Assembly (NCBI RefSeq): GCF_009848505.1
Contig: NZ_WWDL01000001.1
Coordinates: 1-64,000 of the forward strand
DNA from: Muricoccus harenae
Lineage (GTDB): Bacteria > Pseudomonadota > Alphaproteobacteria > Acetobacterales > Acetobacteraceae
Reading direction: 5' to 3'
DNA length: 64,000 nucleotides
Part shown: piece by piece, positions 43,587 to 51,896 of the stretch
How positions within the stretch are numbered: position 1 is the first letter of the stretch
Layout of the letters: every line of letters begins with the position of its first letter
Notes under the pieces: model-generated
Databases searched by the model: none
Told to the model about the DNA's origin: nothing
The model's input: the letters and a program-made list of their open reading frames with translations, nothing else
Made by a program: the position numbers and the translations under genes

Positions 43587-45371
43587 TCACTCCCCACGCG
43601 AAAGAGGGGGGCTCGCATAGCCCGGCACCACATGGGCATCAATGAAGTAGGGGCGCCCGGCCTCCACCGCCGCGAGGCCGCGACGCAGCGCCGCCTCCAA
43701 CTCCGGCACGGTGCGGACAGGTCCTTCCGCCTCCACGCCCTGGGCGCGCGCCATGGCAGACAGGTCCACCTCCGGATCAGCGATGCGTTGTCCGATCCAG
43801 CGGTTCTCCACAGGCCGGCCGCGCGTCTTCGCCACCGCCTCCTGATGGATCTCGTCGTTGAAGTTTGAGCGGTTGTTGGAGACGATGAACAGCGCCGGGA
43901 TGCGGTAATGCGCCGCCGTCCAGAGCGCGGTTATGCCTTGCAGCGTGTCGCCATCGCCCAGCACGGATACGACCGGTCGACCGGAATCGCGAAGCGCCAG
44001 CGCCGCCCCCACCGTCAGCCCCGGCCCCGCCGCCAGGCCCGCGCCGCCGTCATGGCCCAGGAAGTCCAGCGGGTCCCGGAAGTGATAGGCATTGCCGGCC
44101 CAGCCGATGGTGACATGGGCAAGTGTCAGCTTGCGCTCTCCGCGCAGCTTCACCAGCGCCACCTCCACGTCGCGCGGGGCGATCTCCTTCCCGGCATTGT
44201 CGCTGTACTCGGCCGCAGGGGCCGTGTTGCGGCTGCTGCCATCCCAGCGGCGCTTCCCCGCGAGGCGTGCCTCCAGCACCGGCAAAAGCTGCTCCACGAA
44301 GGAATCCGCATCGGCCGATACTGGCACGTCTACGGGGGGTAGGCCGAAATGATCCATGCTCCAGCCATTGTGCAGCGCGCTGTCGAGCGAGACATGCGCG
44401 ATCTTCGCCGCCACCTTGTCCGTGTGGCGCGTCACCTGCAGCAGGAAGCCGTTCAGATCCACCCAGTCCAGGCTGAGGATCAAGTCCGCTTCCTTCACCG
44501 CCGCCTTGGCCGCCGGATTCAGCCAGTAGAAAGGCGGCACGAGGTGCAGCGGGTGATCGGTCGGGAAGACCGCACGCTCCCGGATCGAGGTCATCACCGA
44601 GGCGCCGGCCAACTCCGCCAGCCGCACGCGGCGATCCCAGGCCTTCTGTGCGCGCGAACCGCGGCCGAAGAGCAGCAGCGGATGCTTCGACGCCGCCAGC
44701 AGATCCGCAATCTGCTCCACCAGCACCGCGGGCGCGGGCGGCGGCGTGGCGGGGCGATAGCGCGCCACATCCGGCACTTCCATCTCCCGCTCCAGCTTCT
44801 GTTCCTGCAGCCCGGCATCGAGGCAGACATAGACGGGCGCGCGGGGCAGGGCAGAGGTGAGCTGATGGGCGCGCAGGATGCTCTCGGGAATGGCCTCGGC
44901 CGAGCGCGGCTCGTCATCCCACTTGGTGTAGCCGCGGATCACCGCACCCTGGTCCTTGGCGGTGTGGATCCAGTCGATCCAGGGGCGCCGCTTGGTGGCG
45001 TCGACGGGGCCGGTGGCGCCCAGGATCATCATCGGCACGCGGTCGCACCAGGCGTTGAAGATGCCCATCGTGCCATGCAGCAGCCCGACATTGCTGTGCA
45101 GCACCGCCGCCATCGCCTTGTCCGTCACCTTCGCATAGCCATGCGCGATGGAGACGACATGGTCCTCGTTCAGGCAGAGTAGCATCTGCGGCGTCCTGTT
45201 GCCGAGGTAGTTCACCAGGCTGTCATGGAAGCCGCGATAGCTCGCGCCGGGGTTCAGCGCGATATAGGGGATGTCCAGCGCACGCAGCATGGCGGCCGGG
45301 ACGTCGCTGCCCCATTCCAGGCGCGGCGTATCGCCAGGGGCCGGGCGTTCCAGATCCTGCATGGGCATCAC
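43587..45371 (-). CDS. ThDP-dependent enzyme, probable 2-oxoacid decarboxylase
   Basis: A 594-residue thiamine-diphosphate enzyme of the acetolactate synthase/benzoylformate decarboxylase family. The catalytic Glu is in LCLNEDHVVSIAHGYA near residue 68, a HGTMGIFNAW block follows, and the cofactor-binding motif is VLGDGDTLQGITALWTAAHY with NNRSN near residue 470-490. No carboligase-specific subunit is adjacent. It is 4 bases downstream of an alpha-hydroxy-acid oxidase gene and just upstream of the molybdenum subunit gene, so decarboxylation of the 2-oxoacid made by that oxidase is the best guess. The exact substrate is unknown. Confidence 0.85.
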   Translation of the reverse strand: MMPMQDLERPAPGDTPRLEWGSDVPAAMLRALDIPYIALNPGASYRGFHDSLVNYLGNRTPQMLLCLNEDHVVSIAHGYAKVTDKAMAAVLHSNVGLLHGTMGIFNAWCDRVPMMILGATGPVDATKRRPWIDWIHTAKDQGAVIRGYTKWDDEPRSAEAIPESILRAHQLTSALPRAPVYVCLDAGLQEQKLEREMEVPDVARYRPATPPPAPAVLVEQIADLLAASKHPLLLFGRGSRAQKAWDRRVRLAELAGASVMTSIRERAVFPTDHPLHLVPPFYWLNPAAKAAVKEADLILSLDWVDLNGFLLQVTRHTDKVAAKIAHVSLDSALHNGWSMDHFGLPPVDVPVSADADSFVEQLLPVLEARLAGKRRWDGSSRNTAPAAEYSDNAGKEIAPRDVEVALVKLRGERKLTLAHVTIGWAGNAYHFRDPLDFLGHDGGAGLAAGPGLTVGAALALRDSGRPVVSVLGDGDTLQGITALWTAAHYRIPALFIVSNNRSNFNDEIHQEAVAKTRGRPVENRWIGQRIADPEVDLSAMARAQGVEAEGPVRTVPELEAALRRGLAAVEAGRPYFIDAHVVPGYASPPLSRGE

Positions 45372-45375
45372 CTTC

Positions 45376-46482
45376 TCAGATCGAATGGGACGATTCGCGC
45401 AGGCCGCGAAACGCGGAGAGCGGTCCCGGTGCGAATGGGGGAGGAACGGAGCGCAGCAGGGCTGGCCCTAGCTCCGTAAGCTGCGCACAGCCAAGCAGCG
45501 CCATCGCGGCGCGGATCTCCTCGGTCAGGATGGCAAGGCAGCGCCGCAGCCCGGCCTCGCCCCCGGCCGCCAGCGCCCAGCCCTGGAGCTTGCCGATCCC
45601 GACGGCGCGGGCACCGAGCGCAACGGCTTTCACGATGTCGGTGCTGCGCAGGAAGCCGCCATCCACCACCACATCCGCCCGGCCCGCAACGGCCTCGACG
45701 ATCGGCGGCAGGAGATCGAGCGTGCCAACGGCGTGATCGAGCTGCCGGCCGCCATGGTTGGAGACATAGACGGCATCCACCCCCGCCTCCACCGCCCGGG
45801 CGGCATCTTCCGGGGCTGCGATGCCCTTCAGCAGAATAGGCAGCCGGGTCATGCCTCGCAGTGCCGACACCATGTCCCAGGTGAGGCCCGACTGGTGCGG
45901 GGTGATCTGTACGCTGCTGCCATCACCGAGATGCGCGCGGTCCGCCGCCCCGGCGGAGGAGAAGCGGGCGATCAGGTCACGCTCACGTCGCCCGTAGACC
46001 GCCGAATCGACGGTTAGGCAGATGGCTGCATAGCCAGCCGCTTCGATCCGCGCGACGAGGTCGCGTAACCAGTCGCGGTCACCACGCATGTAGATCTGGA
46101 AGACAAGGCCCGGCGCCGCCTCCGCGATGGCTTCGAGCCCTGGCTCGGCCATGATGCTGACAAAGGCGGTGGTGCCCTCCGCCACCGCTGCGCGGGCGGC
46201 GGCCGGGGCGCCGCCCGGATTGAGCAGGGCGAGCGAGCCGATCGGCGCCAGAAAGACTGGCAGGGACAGGGAACGGCCCAGCAGGGTCGTCCCCGTCTCC
46301 ACCCGCATCACGTCACGCAGCACACGCGGCACGAAGCCGAGCCGCTCGATCGCGCCGCGGTTATGCGCAAGCGTCGCCTCGGATTCCGCACCGCCCGAGA
46401 GATAGTTCCAGATGCCGCTCGGCAGGCGTTCCGCCGCCTGCCGCACCAGCTCCTCGGTCGTCCTCGCGCAAGCGCCGCTCAT
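45376..46482 (-). CDS. FMN-dependent alpha-hydroxy-acid oxidase/dehydrogenase
   Basis: A 368-residue member of the lactate/glycolate/mandelate oxidase family. The active-site motif SNHGGRQLDHAVGTLD is near residue 240 and contains the catalytic His and substrate Arg; the FMN site is seen in FQIYMRGDRDWLRDLV and VVDGGFLRSTDIVKAVALGA. It oxidises a (S)-2-hydroxyacid to a 2-oxoacid, passing electrons to oxygen or a quinone. The loop that distinguishes membrane-bound mandelate dehydrogenase from soluble oxidase cannot be judged by eye. It overlaps the upstream Bug gene by 4 bases. Confidence 0.9.
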   Translation of the reverse strand: MSGACARTTEELVRQAAERLPSGIWNYLSGGAESEATLAHNRGAIERLGFVPRVLRDVMRVETGTTLLGRSLSLPVFLAPIGSLALLNPGGAPAAARAAVAEGTTAFVSIMAEPGLEAIAEAAPGLVFQIYMRGDRDWLRDLVARIEAAGYAAICLTVDSAVYGRRERDLIARFSSAGAADRAHLGDGSSVQITPHQSGLTWDMVSALRGMTRLPILLKGIAAPEDAARAVEAGVDAVYVSNHGGRQLDHAVGTLDLLPPIVEAVAGRADVVVDGGFLRSTDIVKAVALGARAVGIGKLQGWALAAGGEAGLRRCLAILTEEIRAAMALLGCAQLTELGPALLRSVPPPFAPGPLSAFRGLRESSHSI

Positions 46483-47444
46483 CCGTTGGGCGAGATGTTC
46501 AGATCGGCGACCAGCGGACCCCAGCGGCGCCGCTCCGAATCCCAGAAAGCAGTCGCCTCCGCGGGGGAGGAGCCGACGAAGACGGCCCCCTGCTTCTCCA
46601 TGCGCTCCCGGACTTCCGGTTGCCTGATGACGGCCGCGATATCCGTGCTGATCTTCGACAGGATGGCCGGCGGCGTGGCGGAGGCCATCGCAACCGTCGT
46701 CCAGGAGGAGGCATCCAGCCCGGTGAAGCCGCTCTCCGCCGCCGTCGGTACATCGGGTAGGACGGCGGAGCGCTCATTGGCCAGGACGGCGAGCGCCTTC
46801 AGCCGGCCGCCCTCGATATGGGGAACGACCTCCGTCGTCGGGCCGGCATAGAACTGCAGTCGCCCTCCGATAAGGTCCGCCACACCCTGGCCGCCGCTGC
46901 GATAGGGCACATGCGTCACGTCCAGCTTCTCCTGGCGGGACAGCAACTCGCCGAAGAGATGCGGCGTACTGCCTGCGCCCGGCGAGGGATAGGCGAAGCC
47001 CGGCTTGGCGCGCGCCGCCGTAACCAGTTCCCGCATCGAGTTGTAGGGCGAGGCAGCGGGCACGACGAGCACCAGTGGATAGAAGGCCACCAGCGAGACG
47101 CCCGTGAAGTCACGCACCGCGTCATAGGCCAGGTTCTTCTGGACGAAGGGCGAGATGACGAAGGGCGGCGGCGCAAGCAGCATCGTGTAGCCATCCGCCG
47201 GCTGGCGGGCGACATGCTCGGCACCGACGGTGGTCGTGCCGCCGCCGCGGTTCTCCACCACGACCGGCTGGCCCCAGATGGCGTTCAGCCCGTTCGACAA
47301 GATCCGCGCCATGATGTCCGATGACCCGCCGGGCGCATAGGGCACCACGATCGTCACGGGACGCGACGGATAGGCCTGCGCCCGGGCACTTCCCGCGCAG
47401 CTAAGACCTGCGAGACTACCCATGCAGAAATGACGTCGAAGCAT
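46479..47444 (-). CDS. Bug-family tripartite tricarboxylate transporter receptor
   Basis: A 321-residue periplasmic receptor with leader MLRRHFCMGSLAGLSCAG, cleaved after ARAQ-A. Blocks seen: PSRPVTIVVPYAPGGSSDIM, ENRGGGTTTVGAEHVA, DGYTMLLAPPP and VPYRSGGQGVADLIGGRL. It is the first gene of a tight four-gene set with the oxidase, the decarboxylase and the molybdenum subunit, so its ligand is likely the 2-hydroxyacid substrate. No membrane subunits are nearby. Confidence 0.9.
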   Translation of the reverse strand: MLRRHFCMGSLAGLSCAGSARAQAYPSRPVTIVVPYAPGGSSDIMARILSNGLNAIWGQPVVVENRGGGTTTVGAEHVARQPADGYTMLLAPPPFVISPFVQKNLAYDAVRDFTGVSLVAFYPLVLVVPAASPYNSMRELVTAARAKPGFAYPSPGAGSTPHLFGELLSRQEKLDVTHVPYRSGGQGVADLIGGRLQFYAGPTTEVVPHIEGGRLKALAVLANERSAVLPDVPTAAESGFTGLDASSWTTVAMASATPPAILSKISTDIAAVIRQPEVRERMEKQGAVFVGSSPAEATAFWDSERRRWGPLVADLNISPNG

Positions 47445-47500
47445 CGTTGTCCTCCTCTGCTCCGGCCCTTCCTCAGTTCGGCCTGTTCCCGACCATCTTG

Positions 47501-47523
47501 CCCGGCGCCTGCTCAGCGCCGGG
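47501..47523 (-). terminator. Hairpin after the third HpaB gene
   Basis: CCCGGCGC and GCGCCGGG form an 8-base perfect stem with a 7-base loop, 20 bases past the HpaB stop and upstream of the Bug gene. It may separate HpaB from the following operon. Confidence 0.45.
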
Positions 47524-47542
47524 AGGCACGCTTCGGTGTCCC

Positions 47543-49051
47543 TCAGCCCGCTGCAACCGGCGGCAAGTCCAGCGCCTGGTCAACCAGCTGTGTGGCGCGA
47601 TTGAAGTCATAGTTGCGGAAGACGTTCATCTTCACCAGAAAGGAGGCGCCCCCATAGAACTTCTCGTATTGCTGGTGGCGGTTGCCGAACTCGGTGCCGA
47701 TGAAGTCCCAGGCGAGTTTCATCAGCGCCACCTTGCCACGGGCCGCATGGCCTGGGGTGCTGAAGAAGCGTTCCATGTCAGCGGCGATCTCCGGATTGCT
47801 GAAATCGCGCTCAGAGGAGGGCAGCGTGATCATGCCGGCACCGGTGATCTCGCGAACGATGTCGATCATGCGTGGATTGATCTCGGACTGCAAAGCCATG
47901 ACCGAGTAGAGGGTGGCGCGGGACGGCCAGAGCACCCCATCCTCCTCCACCTGCGCCATCACCTCCTGGGCATGGACCATGCTGTCCACGATGGTGGCGA
48001 GCGAGGCCAGCTCACCCATCTGCACCATCACGGGCGGGTTCCGGTCATGCCCCGTCATCTCGTTCATGCGCTTGGCCAGCCCCAGCAGGAAGCGCAGCTT
48101 GGTGGCATAGCGCGCCTGGGCCTGCAGGTTGCCGTAGAGATGGGACGGCGTCTTCCACCACTGGTCGAAGCAGATCCGGGTGTCGCGATAGATGAAGACA
48201 TTCTCCCAGGGCACGAAGACATCGTTCAGCACCACGAGGCTGTCCGTCTCGTCGAAGCGGCTGGTCAGCGGATAGTCGAAGCTGTTCTCGGCCTTCGCCG
48301 CGAAGCCCCGGCGCGAATAGAGCTTCAGCCCCGGTGCGTTCATCGGGATGGCCACGCCGATCGCCTGGTTCTCGTCCCCCGGCTGCAGCGGGTGGATGCA
48401 ACTGAGGTAGAGATAGTCGGAGAGGACACCTCCGGTGGCGAGCTGCTGGGCGCCCGCCAGCACGATGCCTCCGTCCTTCTCCCGCACCACCCCGGCATAG
48501 AGGCTTGGATCGCTCTGCTGGTGGGCCGGTTTGGAGCGGTCGATCTGCGGCGGCACGATCGCATAGCTGGCATAGAGATGGCTGTCGCGCAGATGCTCGT
48601 AGAAGCGCACGACATTGTCGGCATAGCCCTGCCCACCGGCCGCGAAGACCGAGGGCTTGGCAGCATAGCCGCAGAAGAAGCCGGCCACATGGTCCGGGGT
48701 GCGGCCCATCAACCCGAAGGTGGCCTCGGCCCATGACTCGGCGGCCAGGCGCTTGGCGCGGAGATCCGCATGGTTGCGCGGAATCTGGTAGGCGCGCAGG
48801 ACGGGAGCACCATCAGCAGGCGAGGGAAAAGTCAGCCGCTCGCGGTTCGCGGGATCGGCCGCCATGTCGTAGAGCCGCGCGATGGAGCGTGCGCCTTCGC
48901 GGAAAGCCGGATGGCGCGTGACATCCTTCACCAACTCGCCATCTATGAAGACGCGGCGGCCATCATCGGCGATGGCGCGGAGATAGGCTTCCCCCGTGCG
49001 CAGCGGCGCGGTGCGGGTGGCGGTGGGCCGCTGTTCCATCGCGATGTCCAT
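47543..49051 (-). CDS. HpaB-family flavin-dependent aromatic monooxygenase (divergent paralog)
   Basis: A 502-residue HpaB-type oxygenase, the most divergent of the three: the motif reads GRTPDHVAGFFCGYA, and TPSHLYGNLQAQARYATKLR replaces the TPAHxYQNYQAQ block of the others. The start at 49051 (MDIAMEQRP) has AGGAG 7 bases upstream. It is divergent from a MarR gene, which probably controls it. The neighbouring operon may form the next steps on the same substrate, but this is not certain because a hairpin lies between them. Confidence 0.88.
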   Translation of the reverse strand: MDIAMEQRPTATRTAPLRTGEAYLRAIADDGRRVFIDGELVKDVTRHPAFREGARSIARLYDMAADPANRERLTFPSPADGAPVLRAYQIPRNHADLRAKRLAAESWAEATFGLMGRTPDHVAGFFCGYAAKPSVFAAGGQGYADNVVRFYEHLRDSHLYASYAIVPPQIDRSKPAHQQSDPSLYAGVVREKDGGIVLAGAQQLATGGVLSDYLYLSCIHPLQPGDENQAIGVAIPMNAPGLKLYSRRGFAAKAENSFDYPLTSRFDETDSLVVLNDVFVPWENVFIYRDTRICFDQWWKTPSHLYGNLQAQARYATKLRFLLGLAKRMNEMTGHDRNPPVMVQMGELASLATIVDSMVHAQEVMAQVEEDGVLWPSRATLYSVMALQSEINPRMIDIVREITGAGMITLPSSERDFSNPEIAADMERFFSTPGHAARGKVALMKLAWDFIGTEFGNRHQQYEKFYGGASFLVKMNVFRNYDFNRATQLVDQALDLPPVAAG

Positions 49052-49203
49052 GACGCAGCTCCTCACCAACAGCCGGGGCAGGGCCCAATTGCCTACATGC
49101 TGTATATTCCTGCTGGATCGATCAAGCGAATTCTTGCGCGGAAGTGGGGGGCCGGCGCTGGGCAGGGGTGAAGCCGCTCCGAAAACGGGCTACATTTCGT
49201 GCC

Positions 49204-49839
49204 ATGAGCAGATCCGATCCCAAGAGGGGCCCGAAGGCGCCGCCGGAGCAGCCTGCTTCCCCGACACCCGCGCATGAGGTCGCCCTGACGATCTCCCTGC
49301 CCGAGCTGCTGCAGGACGGCTCGGACCTGGCCTTCCGCGAAACCGTGTTCAGCATGGTGCTGGCCCTCGGGCGGCTGCAGTCTTGCCGGGATGCCTTCGG
49401 GCGCGCCATGGGGCTGACGGGCAGCCAGTTCGCGGTGCTGGTTGGGGTGGGTCATTGCCAGGGGGAGCAGGGCGTCTCCATCCGGGCCCTGGCCGATCAC
49501 GTGCAGATGGCCGCAACCCATGTCACCACGGAGGTGGGGCGCCTGTTGCGCCGCCGCCTCCTACTCAAACGGACCAATCCGCTGGACCGGCGCGGCGTGC
49601 TCGTCTCCCTCTCGGCGCGCGGGCAGCGTGCGGTGACGGAGGTCGCGCCCTTCATGCGCGAGATCAACGATCACCTGTTCGCAGGCTTCTCACGCGCCGA
49701 GATGCAGGCGCTGGACAAGTTCCTGGCGCGCTTCCGCGACAATGGGGAGCGGGCCCTGGCGGCAATCCGCGCGACCGAGACGGGCAGCCCTGCTCCGGCA
49801 CGCCGCCGGGCCCGCAAGCCCGCGCCGGAGACGGAATAG
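49204..49839 (+). CDS. MarR-family transcriptional regulator
   Basis: A 211-residue MarR protein. The DNA-binding helix region is IRALADHVQMAATHVTTEVG with the wing LDRRGVLVSLSARGQ. Both ends are low-complexity and basic. The start is placed at 49204 (MSRSDPKRGPK). It is divergent from the third HpaB gene across about 150 bases, so it likely represses it. The recognition helix differs from the HLSGAFVT type of the other two MarR proteins, and no TAGCT repeat is seen in this promoter. Confidence 0.88.
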   Translation: MSRSDPKRGPKAPPEQPASPTPAHEVALTISLPELLQDGSDLAFRETVFSMVLALGRLQSCRDAFGRAMGLTGSQFAVLVGVGHCQGEQGVSIRALADHVQMAATHVTTEVGRLLRRRLLLKRTNPLDRRGVLVSLSARGQRAVTEVAPFMREINDHLFAGFSRAEMQALDKFLARFRDNGERALAAIRATETGSPAPARRRARKPAPETE

Positions 49840-49842
49840 CCC

Positions 49843-50508
49843 TCACGCCACGCGGCGTTCGCTCATGGCCTCCTTCGCGGCGTCGCGCGCGGCATGGACA
49901 TGCTGTGCCGCCGCCTTGCGCGCGACAGCGGGCGTGCGGGCGCGAATGGCATCAAGGATGGCCCGCATCTCCCGCGCGCTATGCACGGACCGCCCCTGGC
50001 GCGACATGGACCGGCCACGCAGCAGGGCGATCCGCGCCAGCAAGCCCCGCAGCACCTCCTCGATCACGGCATTGCCGCAGGCCGCCAGCACCGCATCGTA
50101 GAAGCGGGCGGTGGATTGGATGCGGCCCAGCGCATCCTCTGCCTCGACGGCCGCATCAAACTCCGTCAGCGCCACGTCCATCGCCTCGCGCTGGGCCGCC
50201 GTGGCCCGGCGCGCGGCGAGGGCGGCAGCCTCACCCTCCAGTAGCGCGCGCACATCGTAGATCTGGGAGGCTTCCTCCCAGCTCAGCTCGGTGACGGAGG
50301 GGCCGCGATGAGGGGTGATGACGACCAGCCGCTCGCCTTCCAGACGCCGCAGCGCCTCCCGCACCGAGCCGCGGCTGATGCCGAGGGCGCGGCACAGTTC
50401 CGCCTCCACCAGCCTTTGTCCCGGCAGGAAGTGGCCCGAGACGATCGCCTCCCGCAGCTTGTCGACCGCCTGGGTCTGGACACCAAGCGGGGCGATGCGG
50501 AGGTCCAT
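49843..50508 (-). CDS. GntR-family regulator (FCD type)
   Basis: A 221-residue GntR/FadR-type regulator. The N-terminal winged helix shows DKLREAIVSGHFLPGQRLVE, then AELCRALGISRGSVREALRR; the rest is an all-helical FCD ligand domain (LLEGEAAALAARRATAAQ and a C-terminal HVHAARDAAKEAM). It lies 2 bases after the tandem EthD-like gene, so it is co-transcribed with it. FCD regulators bind sites of the form TNGTNNNACNA; such a site lies at 51214-51228 in front of this gene pair and the divergent operon. Confidence 0.9.
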   Translation of the reverse strand: MDLRIAPLGVQTQAVDKLREAIVSGHFLPGQRLVEAELCRALGISRGSVREALRRLEGERLVVITPHRGPSVTELSWEEASQIYDVRALLEGEAAALAARRATAAQREAMDVALTEFDAAVEAEDALGRIQSTARFYDAVLAACGNAVIEEVLRGLLARIALLRGRSMSRQGRSVHSAREMRAILDAIRARTPAVARKAAAQHVHAARDAAKEAMSERRVA

Positions 50509-50510
50509 CG

Positions 50511-51191
50511 TCACGCGGTGTTGCCGGGCCGCTGGCGGGGTCGGATCGCCTCGAAGACGCTGTAGGTTCCCTTGAACCACGGCTCAGCGGCCAGCTTCGC
50601 GCGCCAGGGCGTGGCACGTGCCTTCTCTCGCGCCGGCGATTCGAGGGCCGAGCGGTCCGCCAAGTAGTGTAGGGCCAGCCGATTGTAGGGCTGCGGCTCG
50701 CCATCCGTGATCCTGAAGCGGCGCACCATCAACCATTCCGGGCATTCCATCAGCAGTGGGACATGGTCCTGCTCGTACCAGTCGTCGAAATCGGCGCAGC
50801 GCTCTTCGGGCACGCTGAACCAGACGGCATAGAGGAGCGGCGCATCCAGCGCGGCGGGTGCATCGCCATCCGCGCGCCGACGCACCGCCATTTCCTGCCC
50901 GATGTAGCGGGTGAAGCCGGAGACCTTGGCCAGCATGTCGTGCGTCAGCTCGCTGGGCTGGTTCTTCACCACGCCATAGGCGGGGGATTTCAGCACGCCG
51001 GGCGCGTCCATCTCGTACACGGCCAGGAAGCCCTGCGCGCCCTCGCCGGTGTCGCGGTAGCGGCGGGCGGAGACGAAGCCCGGCACCGCCATGCGGAGCG
51101 GGATGTGCTCCTCGTCATACCAGCCATGGAAGGCCGCATCCCGTCCGGGCGGGGGCGTCATCTCGGAAAACAGGATGGTCGTGCCCTGCAC
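50511..51191 (-). CDS. Tandem EthD-like alpha/beta-barrel protein
   Basis: A 226-residue protein made of two similar halves of the dimeric alpha/beta-barrel fold. The repeated signature is FHGWYDEEHIPLRMAVPGFV (about residue 25) and FDDWYEQDHVPLLMECPEWL (about residue 135). The conserved W-Y-x-x-(D/E)-H-(I/V)-P-L block is typical of EthD-like proteins that help ether, ring or antibiotic degradation. The start is GTG at 51191, 8 bases after GGAG. It is divergent from the AA_synth gene and upstream of gntR. The exact function is unknown. Confidence 0.75.
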   Translation of the reverse strand: MQGTTILFSEMTPPPGRDAAFHGWYDEEHIPLRMAVPGFVSARRYRDTGEGAQGFLAVYEMDAPGVLKSPAYGVVKNQPSELTHDMLAKVSGFTRYIGQEMAVRRRADGDAPAALDAPLLYAVWFSVPEERCADFDDWYEQDHVPLLMECPEWLMVRRFRITDGEPQPYNRLALHYLADRSALESPAREKARATPWRAKLAAEPWFKGTYSVFEAIRPRQRPGNTA

Positions 51192-51213
51192 CGGCTCTCT
51201 CCAGTTACGTTCA

Positions 51214-51228
51214 GATTGTTTGACAATC
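51214..51228. promoter_or_regulatory. GATTGT-TTG-ACAATC, candidate FCD-GntR operator
   Basis: A 6-base inverted repeat with a 3-base spacer lies between the EthD-like gene and the AA_synth gene. It contains TTGTTTGACAA, which matches the GntR-FCD pattern TNGTNNNACNA. It also overlaps a TTGACA hexamer on the plus strand, a possible -35 box. Confidence 0.6.
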
Positions 51229-51313
51229 CTATGACGCGGCCTGAAGGTGGCGCAACCGCGAAGGCGCCGGCTCGCCCGGTGCCCGCATGAAGCTGTTGTA
51301 GGACACATGCCGT

Positions 51314-51895
51314 ATGCCACTTGAGGTTCGCCGCTGGTTCAGCGTGGTCGAGGAGAAGGCGGTCGAGAATGGCCGCCGGAGCGAGGTCCCGCTGCGCAAG
51401 GTCGCGGCGGTGGCGATCGTCACCAACCCCTATGCCGGCCGCTATGAGGCGGACCTTTCCACCGCCATCGCAGATAGTGAGGCCGTGGGGGCGCTTCTGT
51501 CGCGAGTCGCAATCGAGGCGATGGGCGGAATGGCCGTGGAAAGCTACGGCAAGGGCGGCGTCGTTGGCCTCCATGGCGAGCAGGAGCATGCCAATGCCAT
51601 GCTCACCACCACCTTCGCCGAGCCGCTGCGCCTGGCGGTCGGCGGTGCCCTGGCCTGGATTCCTTCCTTCACCAAGGTGGCGGCGCCCGGCGGCATCATC
51701 GACGTGCCGCTGGCGCATAAGGACGCGCTCTATGTCCGCTCCCACTATGACGGCATGACGGTCGCGCTGCCGCCCGATTCGCCGGCGCCGGACGAGGTGG
51801 CGCTGATCGTCGTGCTCGCCAATCGCGGCCGCCTGAACGCCCGCGTCGGCGGGCTCAAGGCCCATGAGATCGCCGCCAGGGACGGGCTTCGCTGA
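51314..51895 (+). CDS. Amino-acid-synthesis (AA_synth) family protein
   Basis: A 193-residue protein of the AA_synth family. Blocks seen: VAAVAIVTNPYAGRYEADLS near residue 31, then ESYGKGGVVGLHGEQEHANA near residue 76 and VPLAHKDALYVRSHYDGMTV near residue 130. The family name is historical; many members lie in catabolic clusters for cyclic amides or imides, and their reaction is not proven. It starts 122 bases from the divergent EthD-like gene and is followed by the amidohydrolase after one base, so the two are one transcript. Confidence 0.75.
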   Translation: MPLEVRRWFSVVEEKAVENGRRSEVPLRKVAAVAIVTNPYAGRYEADLSTAIADSEAVGALLSRVAIEAMGGMAVESYGKGGVVGLHGEQEHANAMLTTTFAEPLRLAVGGALAWIPSFTKVAAPGGIIDVPLAHKDALYVRSHYDGMTVALPPDSPAPDEVALIVVLANRGRLNARVGGLKAHEIAARDGLR

Positions 51896-51896
51896 G

